Shown: positions 1-6,490 of the stretch, piece after piece
How the letters are laid out: every line of letters starts with the position of its first letter
How positions within the stretch are numbered: the stretch's first letter is position 1
NCBI GenBank assembly: GCA_002505355.1
Contig: DAUW01000121.1
Span: 1 to 11,741, forward strand
DNA: 11,741 nucleotides
Direction: 5' to 3'
Origin: Euryarchaeota archaeon UBA229
Lineage (GTDB): Archaea > Thermoplasmatota > Poseidoniia > Poseidoniales > Poseidoniaceae
Made by a program: the position numbers and the translations under genes
Notes under the pieces: model-generated
Seen by the model: the letters and a program-made list of their open reading frames with translations, nothing else
Databases searched by the model: none
What the model was told of the DNA's origin: nothing

Positions 1-122
1 TGATTCATCTTATCACGTAATATGCGGTAAAAGTCCCGCTGAGCAGGGATTATTTGGCCATCCGAAGTGATGAAATTTTGCACGACAGTCATTATTTCGG
101 TTAGATTCAACTGTTCAGACAT
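1..122 (-). CDS. Unrecognised protein, N-terminal part only
   Basis: Minus-strand reading frame that starts with ATG at 122-120 and runs off the left edge of the window without a stop, so only about 40 residues are visible. It begins MSEQLNLTEIMTVVQNF and continues with a polar, probably helical stretch (TSDGQIIPAQRDFYRILRDK). I do not recognise the family. The start is well supported: an AGGTGA Shine-Dalgarno sequence lies 5 bases upstream, and the gene begins only 19 bases after the stop of prolyl-tRNA synthetase, so it is probably the next gene of the same operon. There is no signal peptide or membrane segment in the visible part. The reading frame is inferred from the start signal and the absence of stops over 40 codons. 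Its function cannot be judged from this fragment. Confidence 0.6.
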   Translation of the reverse strand, partial: MSEQLNLTEIMTVVQNFITSDGQIIPAQRDFYRILRDKMN

Positions 123-127
123 TAATC

Positions 128-133
128 TCACCT
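128..133 (-). promoter_or_regulatory. Ribosome binding site of the left-edge gene
   Basis: On the minus strand this reads AGGTGA, a six-base match to the archaeal Shine-Dalgarno consensus GGAGGTGAT, and it ends 5 bases before the ATG at 122-120. It fixes the start of the truncated gene at the left edge and shows that this gene has its own initiation signal although it sits just behind proS. Confidence 0.6.
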
Positions 134-141
134 ATCGTTAC

Positions 142-1671
142 TCAGTATGTCTTAGCGAGTATTACTCTTCGCTTAGTCATTTTCCCACTCATGTGGCAAG
201 GTATCTCAGCATTATATTCGTTAGTCGAATCACCTAAGAACTTCAGGCCAGTGTGTTTTTCAATTATCTCAGCATGAGCGTCAGTACCATCAAACGCTAT
301 CTCGTAGATTTTTCCATCCTCAATTTCTCCGTCCAGTCTCCATTGCCCATTTTCTTCCGTAAATTTGGGCAGTTGTATTACTACATCAGTCATGTGTGCT
401 TGGGAACGTCGCCGCAATTCATCTGAAACTTGGTCGAGTTTTTGTTGACAGAGTTCGGCTATGTTACTTATCTCAAGTGGCTCTTTACCACCTGTTCTCA
501 ATGCGGCGTAAGCAGTCCCTTGGGCCATGTCTCTTGGACCGATGTTGAGTCTAAGTGGAACACCTTTTATTTCCCAATCGTAATATTTCTGCCCAGCATG
601 TAAATCTCTAGCGTCGACTTTTACCCTGAAACCGGCCGTTCGTAAGATATCAGCAATACGTTTAGATTCTGCCACTGTATCAACTTCTGAATTCTTACGA
701 ATCATTGGGCAAATAACAATTTGGAACGGTGCTATTGCTGGTGGCATTATCAAACCATTATCATCGCCATGCATACCAACAACAGCGCCCAGCAAGCGTT
801 CCGACATGCCGTATGTAGTTTGATGAACATGCTGTTGTTGTGCATCTAAATTTTCATAGGTGATGTCAAAAGCCTTGGCCCATTGGTCTCGGTAATGATG
901 ACATGAGGCGACTTGTAATGTTCTGCCATTAGGCATAACAGCATCTATGCCGATTGTGTAATAAGCCCCAGGAAATGTATCCCAAACTGGACGCTTGGCC
1001 TTGATGATTGGCAGACATAATTTGTGCATCAGGTTATCCACGATCTCTAAATCTTCGGCGATTTGTCTAGATGCAGATTCTTCGTCAGCATGTGCAGTGT
1101 GAGCTTCAAAGAAGTGAATTTCTCTAACTCGAATGAATGACCTTGTCTGTTTTGTTTCATACCTAAATGTGTTAACCATTTGGTATATTTTCAAAGGCAG
1201 ATCCTTGTGTGACCTAATCCATAACGGAAACATGGTATACATTGCGGTTTCAGATGTCGGACGGAGGAACATTGGTATGTCTAGTTCGTTTTCTCCGGCA
1301 TGTTTGACCCAATAAACTTCTTTTTTGAATCCACCCTCTTCCTCTTCATCTCTTAGTTCATCCGGATCAATTCCTTCCTCTCTGGCACGCTTTAAGCGTG
1401 CAACAAGCGCGTTTTCTTTTTCCAGTAGGTTTTCTGGTATTAGTAGTGGGAAATTGACCTCTTCATGGTCAGTTCTTTCCATCTCACTGTGGGTTAAAGA
1501 ATCGATTAACCGCATAGTTTTCCAACCATACGGTCGCCAAACATCCATCCCTTTAATCGGGTAGCGTTTGTCAACCAAGTCAGATGCCTCAACGATAAAT
1601 GGATACCAATCATTGAAATTATCAACTTTGGATGGTATACCTCGCTTCGCCTTGGCAGGGCCTTTGCTCAT
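142..1671 (-). CDS. proS: Prolyl-tRNA synthetase, archaeal/eukaryotic type
   Basis: Class IIa aminoacyl-tRNA synthetase that charges tRNA-Pro with proline in the cytoplasm. The call rests on motif 2 (FRYETKQTRSFIRVREI, then FFEAHTAHA), the proline-site element LRPTSETAMY, motif 3 (GMSERLLGAVVGMHGDDNGL), an anticodon-binding domain (about residues 317-420 from the ATG) and a C terminus ending AKTY, the terminal Tyr being typical of this type. The ATG at 1671-1669 gives 509 residues. An in-frame GTG at 1695-1693 would add 8 residues and overlap the upstream stop as GTGA, and neither start has a clear Shine-Dalgarno site. Two oddities stand out. The C-terminal domain lacks most of the cysteines that bind zinc in many relatives. 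The loop usually written TSHxLGQNF reads SCHHYRDQW. An acidic insertion (GIDPDELRDEEEEGG) sits in the N-terminal half. Identity is secure; only the start is uncertain. Confidence 0.96.
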   Translation of the reverse strand: MSKGPAKAKRGIPSKVDNFNDWYPFIVEASDLVDKRYPIKGMDVWRPYGWKTMRLIDSLTHSEMERTDHEEVNFPLLIPENLLEKENALVARLKRAREEGIDPDELRDEEEEGGFKKEVYWVKHAGENELDIPMFLRPTSETAMYTMFPLWIRSHKDLPLKIYQMVNTFRYETKQTRSFIRVREIHFFEAHTAHADEESASRQIAEDLEIVDNLMHKLCLPIIKAKRPVWDTFPGAYYTIGIDAVMPNGRTLQVASCHHYRDQWAKAFDITYENLDAQQQHVHQTTYGMSERLLGAVVGMHGDDNGLIMPPAIAPFQIVICPMIRKNSEVDTVAESKRIADILRTAGFRVKVDARDLHAGQKYYDWEIKGVPLRLNIGPRDMAQGTAYAALRTGGKEPLEISNIAELCQQKLDQVSDELRRRSQAHMTDVVIQLPKFTEENGQWRLDGEIEDGKIYEIAFDGTDAHAEIIEKHTGLKFLGDSTNEYNAEIPCHMSGKMTKRRVILAKTY

Positions 1672-1691
1672 ATTGTTAACTCGAGAGATTA

Positions 1692-1970
1692 TCACTCATG
1701 AATATGTTGATTCAACATTGAGCGTTTCTTGGTTATCGATATCAAAGCAGTAATAGCAGCAATACACCACACAACCTCGAGTATTAGAAAAGCCAATTCA
1801 TCGATAATAAGAGCACGTATTGCCAGTAACCCTGATCCTAGAGCCATCATAGACAGGTATTTCCAATTCTTGCTGTCAACAAAGTTTCTTGTTTCTAAAA
1901 AGAATGCTCCGAGAATCAAACACATTCCAAGATAGCCAATCGATTCTGTTACAATTCCATAAAGCGACAT
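1692..1970 (-). CDS. Small CBU_0592-like integral membrane protein
   Basis: A 92-residue protein that is almost entirely hydrophobic, with three predicted membrane segments: roughly residues 8-25 (IGYLGMCLILGAFFL), 37-55 and 59-80 (AFLILEVVWCIAAITALI), followed by a short basic, polar tail. The pattern of a YLG-start helix, a Leu-rich middle helix and a last helix with VVW or IVW before AAITAL resembles the small CBU_0592-like membrane family, whose function is unknown to me. The open frame extends upstream to 2102, but that part only shadows the preceding gene. ATG 1970-1968 is chosen because GGAAGTGAT, one mismatch from the ideal archaeal Shine-Dalgarno, stands 4 bases before it and the previous gene stops 5 bases upstream. 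Its TGA overlaps the alternative GTG start of proS, suggesting translational coupling. The family assignment is from remembered pattern only. Confidence 0.8.
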   Translation of the reverse strand: MSLYGIVTESIGYLGMCLILGAFFLETRNFVDSKNWKYLSMMALGSGLLAIRALIIDELAFLILEVVWCIAAITALISITKKRSMLNQHIHE

Positions 1971-1974
1971 CCGT

Positions 1975-1983
1975 ATCACTTCC
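1975..1983 (-). promoter_or_regulatory. Strong ribosome binding site deciding the start at 1970
   Basis: On the minus strand this is GGAAGTGAT, matching eight of nine positions of GGAGGTGAT, and it is followed by 4 bases and then ATG. It overlaps the stop codon of the preceding gene (1978-1976). It is the clearest Shine-Dalgarno in the window and shows that the 92-residue form, not the longer open frame, is the real product. Confidence 0.65.
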
Positions 1984-2572
1984 TGAGGGAAATGATGAGC
2001 AATGCTGATAATGAGATTATAGCGACAATATCTGGTATTCCAATACCGCCTGTTGTTCCTCCGACACCATTCATGCCATCGGTGAGTAATGAATATGACC
2101 ATCCGTCTGATTCACCAAATTTGTGGATGTCCATGAGATTGAGTCTTGTCTGCCCGTCCGAACGGCAACTTTCTAGCGAGCAAGAACCTTCAAACAAGGA
2201 GGAAAACAATCCGAAAAGATTCAGCAGAACAAAAATTAATCCACCAAGCGAGATTATTGATAATAGAGAAAAGCGGCTTTTATTGGTGGGTAAATCAGGC
2301 ATGGCAAGATGATTAAGTTCAGGCAGTGGCATTGCAGTAGGCTCAATTACTTCAATCATCAAATTAGAAGTCTGACTAACTTGCTGTTGATTGGTATCTG
2401 CCGGGGCTTGATTGTCAGCAACCAAATCTCTGGCTTTGACAGGTTTAACGTCGGCAATCTTTATCCCATAAAGTCGATCTGCTAGACTTACTAACGATGC
2501 ATCTTCGGCAATATCGGATGCTTCAACATCACCATCGAGCAATCGCTTAAGGCGGTCTTTGCCATCACTCAT
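1976..2572 (-). CDS. Orphan two-helix membrane protein with cytoplasmic-type N domain
   Basis: A 198-residue protein that I cannot assign to a family. Residues 1-50 are charged and probably helical (DRLKRLLDGDVEASDIAEDA). Residues 51-99 look like a disordered linker rich in Gln, Asn, Thr and Pro. A long hydrophobic helix follows at about 102-127, then a polar loop with a CSLESC pair (C131, C136) and a Gly-rich stretch (GVGGTTGGIGIP). A second membrane helix at about 181-196 ends in SLRK. The basic C-terminal end suggests that both termini are cytoplasmic and that the loop is outside, where the two cysteines could form a disulfide. ATG 2572-2570 is the only sensible start; a GGGG run lies 7 bases upstream, which is a weak Shine-Dalgarno at best. 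The stop lies 5 bases before the next gene, so the two small membrane proteins are probably co-translated. It could be a scaffold or sensor; no function is supported. Confidence 0.8.
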   Translation of the reverse strand: MSDGKDRLKRLLDGDVEASDIAEDASLVSLADRLYGIKIADVKPVKARDLVADNQAPADTNQQQVSQTSNLMIEVIEPTAMPLPELNHLAMPDLPTNKSRFSLLSIISLGGLIFVLLNLFGLFSSLFEGSCSLESCRSDGQTRLNLMDIHKFGESDGWSYSLLTDGMNGVGGTTGGIGIPDIVAIISLSALLIISLRK

Positions 2573-2632
2573 AACAGGTCCCCGTGATTAAACGGTGGAA
2601 CTTCTTATTGAATAATGCTCTTATGGTAAAAA

Positions 2633-3295
2633 TTAGGCCTTACCTGCTGCTTCGACCTCAGCCCAATCTTTCATGAAACCGTCGATACCTTTGTCGGTAA
2701 GTGGATGTTTGATTAGTTGACGGAAAATTTTCGCAGGCATTGTTGCCGTGTGAGCGCCTAATTGAATACACTGTAAGACATGAGTTGGGTGCCTTATCGA
2801 TGCAGCAAGAACCTTGGTGGTTATTTCAGGATAATTACCCCAAGTTTCCATAATTTCAGCAATGAGGGTCATTCCGTCATGACCAGTGTCATCTATTCTA
2901 CCAATAAATGGTGATACGTATGTCGCCCCTGCTTTTGCTGCCATTAGTGCTTGAGCGGCTGAAAAAATTAGCGTAACATTGGTTTTTATTCCCTTTTCAG
3001 TAAGTATTTTTGTCGCGGCAAGACCTTCAGGCACGCATGGTATCTTGATGATTACATTGTCGGGTAACTCCTTCTTCAGAGCAAGAGCTTGGTCAACCAT
3101 TCCTTTAGTATCCATTGCGGTAACTTCAGCAGATATGGGTCCTGCACAGATTGCTGCAATCTCGGCAACGACCTGCTTGAAGTCTCTACCGCTTTTTTTG
3201 ATAAGTGAGGGATTTGTCGTTACACCATCTAAAATGCCCCATGATGCAATCTCTCTAATTTCGTCGACATCGGCAGTATCCAAAAAAAACTCCAT
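2633..3295 (-). CDS. tal: Transaldolase, short TalC/MipB type
   Basis: A 220-residue TIM-barrel class I aldolase, full length for the TalC/fructose-6-phosphate aldolase subfamily. It transfers the dihydroxyacetone unit between sugar phosphates (fructose-6-P plus erythrose-4-P to sedoheptulose-7-P plus glyceraldehyde-3-P) in the non-oxidative pentose phosphate pathway. Visible signatures are FLDTADV at the N terminus, DGVTTNPSLI (residues 23-32), the Schiff-base lysine K84 in VIIKIP, SPFIGRIDD (128-136) and KVLAAS (161-166). E57 in SAEV and F130 in SPF match true transaldolases; the E. coli aldolase FsaA has Gln and Tyr there, so transaldolase activity is favoured. It lies 38 bases behind the sulfotransferase-like gene and close to both transketolase genes, which fits the pathway. 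No clear Shine-Dalgarno precedes the ATG (bases just before it are AATCCC), so initiation may be leaderless. Confidence 0.96.
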   Translation of the reverse strand: MEFFLDTADVDEIREIASWGILDGVTTNPSLIKKSGRDFKQVVAEIAAICAGPISAEVTAMDTKGMVDQALALKKELPDNVIIKIPCVPEGLAATKILTEKGIKTNVTLIFSAAQALMAAKAGATYVSPFIGRIDDTGHDGMTLIAEIMETWGNYPEITTKVLAASIRHPTHVLQCIQLGAHTATMPAKIFRQLIKHPLTDKGIDGFMKDWAEVEAAGKA

Positions 3296-3333
3296 GGGAT
3301 TATCTAGTCAAAGGCACTTCATGAATTATCCGC

Positions 3334-5526
3334 TCACCTCTTACGAGCATACATCACAAAAATAACGAGGATAATACCTCCCAACACCAAATTATTGATC
3401 GTAGACATATTGTCAAAACCACCTGATGTTTCCTCATCAAGCAGTGGATTATTACTCGTGGAGTCGCAACCATCAGGTATACCATTCTGGTTGTCGTCAA
3501 CATTATCATCAAACCCATTACACACGTCTCTGTCATTATTGATACCATCATTATCAGAATCAACTTGATTTGGTGCGCAGCCATTTTGATCAGTCATCGC
3601 TGAGTAGTTTGTTGTGGTGTCTGGACAAGCGTCTAAATGGTCACTCACGCCATCAGCATCAGAGTCAATAAAATCATCACAACCGTCAGGTATACCATCT
3701 GAGTCGGTATCTATTGTATCGTTATACCCCGTGCATTTATCATTACCATCACTGACTCCATCGTTGTCAGAATCGATAAAATCATCACAGTCATCCGGGA
3801 TAGAATCATTGTCCACATCGATACTATCATTGTAACCTTGGCAATTATCGGTTTCATCAGGTACGTAATCACCATCACTGTCTATCATTTCATCACAGTT
3901 GTCAGGTATACCATCCAAATCAACATCAATATTATCATCAGCCCCCCAACATTGATCATCGGAATCCCTAATTCCATCGCCATCGGTATCATCTTCACAT
4001 CCATCGCCGTCGGCATCGTATGGTAGCGAATCCTCATTTGGGCATTGGTCGTGCCATTGCTCAATGTAATCTTTCGGAATTAAATCTCGCCCTTTGAGTG
4101 CAGGTTCCGTACTATCATGTCTGCTAACTTTGAACACTTTATTCCCGTTCCCGGAAAAAATTGAATCTCCTTGATTCATTATTCCAAGGTTATTGATCGG
4201 ACTAATATATTTCCAAACAATATTACCGTGATAATCAACCTCAATAAATGTCCCTTGCATGCCGAATGTTATTAAGGTATTACCGTTGGCTAATCGGGTA
4301 CTTCCAGATATAGCAGATGAATACATTTCAGTACCAATATCCCATGACCATGAGAGGTTTTCCGGCCCGTAGGGATTGATTGAATCGATGTCATAAGTAG
4401 TACCGTTCAAAGGCGTTTCTATGACATCGACCGAAGAGTATGGTGTGTCTCTGCCGTTGCCATTATTGAATATCATCAACTTTCCTCCATCAATGTAGTC
4501 ATCATGAATCCACTGAACGTCATGTTGGGCAAAAAATACTTGCTCATTTTGAGTACCTCTTTGATAACTTTCAGGGTTACCATATCGGTATAGAATATCA
4601 CCACCCATGCCGCTATTTCCTCCGGAGTGACTAGCAGCCTCTGCTGTTGTTGTGCTATGGTCTATGATGTAAATTTCATTAGTATTTTTGCAAGATATGG
4701 CAATCTGATCTAGCAAAGGGTTGTAATCAATGCCGTTGCAGTGTAACCAATCTCTACCTCCTGAGGCACCACCGACAGAATCAATGAAGTTGATATCTAG
4801 AAGTTCTGGATGGTCAGCTACCACTCCAAAGTTATCTTTAGTTGAGTCATAATCCTGAATCATGTGATCCCAAAATGACCATTGCCATACAATTTCTGCG
4901 TTTGCTGAACCAAGCGGTTTTACCTCAACGATGCGGTCTGGCCAAACAGAAGTAGTTCCTAGTGCTCTAGAAGAATCACTTTGCGGATATTTACCAGCCT
5001 CTGCAGCCTCAGTCTCATTCCGATACTCCCATGCGATCATCAAAATATTCCCGTTTGGTAATGGTTCGATATCGTGATGACTCCGATACATGTTGCTGGA
5101 GTATGACCATGACCATAACAAGTCGCCTCCCCATGATATTCGCTCTAATTTACCGGCGCTGCCGCCACCAGTAAATTCTCCGGGCTGGTTTTGACCGAGA
5201 TTTGCTGTCCTCAAGAGCGAACCATCATCCAGCAAGTAAGCCGATAGACCAGGACGATGATCCCCCGGGGAAACCCATTGGTGCACTTCTCGACCGAATT
5301 CATCGATTAAGTAGGAAGTGTTTGATGCCATCGGCGAAAATAGAGTATAACCCTCTTGCATGTCTCCATTACAATAAATCAAACCAACCGTCCAAGTATC
5401 ATTCCTATTCGCATTGCAGTTATCTGCTGGCGAGTGATTAACTGTTGAGTTTTTCAGACTTGATTGCTCATAAGTAGCAATCGATGCCAGAATAATGAAG
5501 ATTAGAATCACTGGTTTAATCTTCAT
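3334..5526 (-). CDS. Secreted, membrane-anchored arylsulfotransferase-like protein with Asp-rich repeats
   Basis: A 730-residue extracellular protein. An N-terminal signal segment (residues 2-18, KPVILIFIILASIA) is followed by a beta-propeller-like domain at about 45-470 resembling aryl-sulfate sulfotransferases. Supporting motifs are SHHDIEPLPNGNIL (149-162), IVWQWSFWDH (212-221), DWLHCNGIDYNP (259-270), AQHDVQWI (333-340) and MIFNNGNGR (351-359), whose His and Arg residues correspond in kind to the His/Arg catalytic set of that family. Residues 494-691 carry thrombospondin type 3-like calcium repeats of the form DSDxDGxxDxxDxC. A membrane helix (about 711-727) and RKR tail close the chain, so the propeller and repeats should face outward. 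Such enzymes move sulfate between phenolic compounds; the real substrate is unknown, and a pure binding role is possible. The gene sits between transketolase C (25-base gap) and transaldolase (38-base gap). Its ATG has a weak Shine-Dalgarno (AGGAACC, well upstream). Confidence 0.85.
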   Translation of the reverse strand: MKIKPVILIFIILASIATYEQSSLKNSTVNHSPADNCNANRNDTWTVGLIYCNGDMQEGYTLFSPMASNTSYLIDEFGREVHQWVSPGDHRPGLSAYLLDDGSLLRTANLGQNQPGEFTGGGSAGKLERISWGGDLLWSWSYSSNMYRSHHDIEPLPNGNILMIAWEYRNETEAAEAGKYPQSDSSRALGTTSVWPDRIVEVKPLGSANAEIVWQWSFWDHMIQDYDSTKDNFGVVADHPELLDINFIDSVGGASGGRDWLHCNGIDYNPLLDQIAISCKNTNEIYIIDHSTTTAEAASHSGGNSGMGGDILYRYGNPESYQRGTQNEQVFFAQHDVQWIHDDYIDGGKLMIFNNGNGRDTPYSSVDVIETPLNGTTYDIDSINPYGPENLSWSWDIGTEMYSSAISGSTRLANGNTLITFGMQGTFIEVDYHGNIVWKYISPINNLGIMNQGDSIFSGNGNKVFKVSRHDSTEPALKGRDLIPKDYIEQWHDQCPNEDSLPYDADGDGCEDDTDGDGIRDSDDQCWGADDNIDVDLDGIPDNCDEMIDSDGDYVPDETDNCQGYNDSIDVDNDSIPDDCDDFIDSDNDGVSDGNDKCTGYNDTIDTDSDGIPDGCDDFIDSDADGVSDHLDACPDTTTNYSAMTDQNGCAPNQVDSDNDGINNDRDVCNGFDDNVDDNQNGIPDGCDSTSNNPLLDEETSGGFDNMSTINNLVLGGIILVIFVMYARKR
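3454..3990 (-). repeat. Tandem 108-base coding repeat (thrombospondin type 3-like calcium repeats)
   Basis: Within the sulfotransferase-like gene, five consecutive units of 35-36 residues can be aligned: 3990-3883, 3882-3775, 3774-3667, 3666-3562 and 3561-3454. The idealised unit is DSDxDGVSDxxDxCxGYND followed by xIDxDxDGIPDxCDDFI. Units 1-3 and 5 keep the pattern. Unit 4 keeps the first half but replaces the second with TTTNYSAMTDQNGCAPNQV. Each Asp/Asn-rich half resembles a DxDxDG calcium loop, and the regularly placed cysteines suggest disulfides between loops. The repeat is clear in protein and still visible in DNA (for example atcatcacaaccgtcaggta versions recur). Confidence 0.9.
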
Positions 5527-5551
5527 GATTGATATGAAAGGTTCCTGTTAT

Positions 5552-6490
5552 TCATTGTTTACGATTAATTGCTCGCTCTGCTGCAAGAGCAATGAACGGC
5601 GCCGATATTTCCATCAAATCAAGCATCTCAGCGGCTTGACCAGATTCGCCAAATCTATCTTTTACTCCAACTCTTTCGAGTGGCGTGGGTATGTTTGATG
5701 AAAGAAATTCAGCAACTGAACCGCCTAGTCCGCCGATGATATTGTGATCCTCGGCTGTAACTAGAGCACCACAATCCCTAGCAAGTTTGTCGATTAATTC
5801 GGTATCTAGTGGCTTTATTGTGTGCATGTCCACTACGGCAGCATTTATGCCCTTGGTGGCTAAAGACTCTGCAGCCTTCATAGCTTCTGAAACCATCACG
5901 CCGCAAGCAATAATTGCCACATCACTTCCGGTGTTTAGTACCACACCTTTGCCAATTGTCACCTCATTTTCCCGGCCGTCATAAAAAACTGGAGTCTTGT
6001 TTCGTGCGGTTCTTGTGTATGATGGTTGGTTTAGTTCGATTAACTGGTTGGTTAACACTCGTGTGCTGACGTCATCACAAGGGTGCAAAACCACAACGTT
6101 TGGTAGCGTTCTAAAAATTGCCAAATCTTCGATGGATTGTGCAGATGAGCCATCGGTTCCTGTGTGGGTTCCACCGTGGCTACCGCAGAGGTGAACTGGT
6201 AAATTTGGTCGAGCAATACCATTGCGCATCTGCTCAAAGGCTCGCTCAGTAAATATCGCAAAGGTGCTGGCAAAGGGAATGTATCCTGAAGCAGCCAATC
6301 CAGCGGCAGTTAGCATCATATTTTGCTCACCAATGCCACAAGATACGGTACGTTCTGGATAGGCTTTCCTGAAGTGAAGTGATTTTGTTGATTTTCCGAG
6401 ATCTGCCTCAAGCACAACCACCTTTTCATTGCTTGCCATGTCTAACAGCGCTTGCCCATAACCATCGCGAGTGGCCGCCATGCGAGTCAT
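5552..6490 (-). CDS. tkt: Transketolase, C-terminal subunit
   Basis: A 312-residue half of thiamine-diphosphate-dependent transketolase, holding the pyrimidine-binding and C-terminal domains. With the N-terminal subunit it moves two-carbon ketol units between sugar phosphates in the cytoplasm. The catalytic Glu that activates the cofactor is E55 in GIGEQNM (52-58). FASTFAIFTERAFEQ (73-87), LPNVVVLHPCDD (129-140) and the C-terminal-domain stretch VVDMHTIKPLD are typical. Its ATG overlaps the stop of the N-terminal subunit gene as ATGA, which implies coupled translation in equal amounts; a second in-frame ATG three codons in is less likely. One oddity is GTDGSSAQS (111-119), which has Ala (A117) where many transketolases have the substrate-contacting His of the GxDGxxHQ motif. 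Related two-subunit enzymes of other specificity are possible, but the neighbouring transaldolase supports transketolase. Confidence 0.95.
   Translation of the reverse strand: MTRMAATRDGYGQALLDMASNEKVVVLEADLGKSTKSLHFRKAYPERTVSCGIGEQNMMLTAAGLAASGYIPFASTFAIFTERAFEQMRNGIARPNLPVHLCGSHGGTHTGTDGSSAQSIEDLAIFRTLPNVVVLHPCDDVSTRVLTNQLIELNQPSYTRTARNKTPVFYDGRENEVTIGKGVVLNTGSDVAIIACGVMVSEAMKAAESLATKGINAAVVDMHTIKPLDTELIDKLARDCGALVTAEDHNIIGGLGGSVAEFLSSNIPTPLERVGVKDRFGESGQAAEMLDLMEISAPFIALAAERAINRKQ

Noticed and set aside
1971..2102. Upstream 44-codon extension of the 92-residue membrane protein
   Set aside because: It overlaps the preceding gene in another frame, is rich in Arg, Trp and His unlike the rest, and the strong Shine-Dalgarno marks the internal ATG at 1970.
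2573..2632. Possible terminator (T5 run after the transaldolase stop) and promoter in the 60-base gap
   Set aside because: The run of five T is short, there is no stem-loop, and no TATA-like box at a convincing distance. The gap holds nothing I can support.
2979..3365. Plus-strand frame of 128 codons
   Set aside because: It is antisense to the transaldolase gene, whose catalytic residues are intact, and has no recognisable domain or start signal.
3354..3584. Minus-strand frame of 76 codons within the sulfotransferase-like gene
   Set aside because: It is an alternative frame of the Asp-rich repeat DNA, giving a Met/Ile/Leu-rich product; the repeat logic and length support only the 730-residue frame.
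3454..3990. Periodic repeats that could suggest a CRISPR array or DNA-level satellite
   Set aside because: The period is 108 bases, there are no constant repeats with unique spacers, and the variation follows codon positions of a calcium-loop protein repeat.
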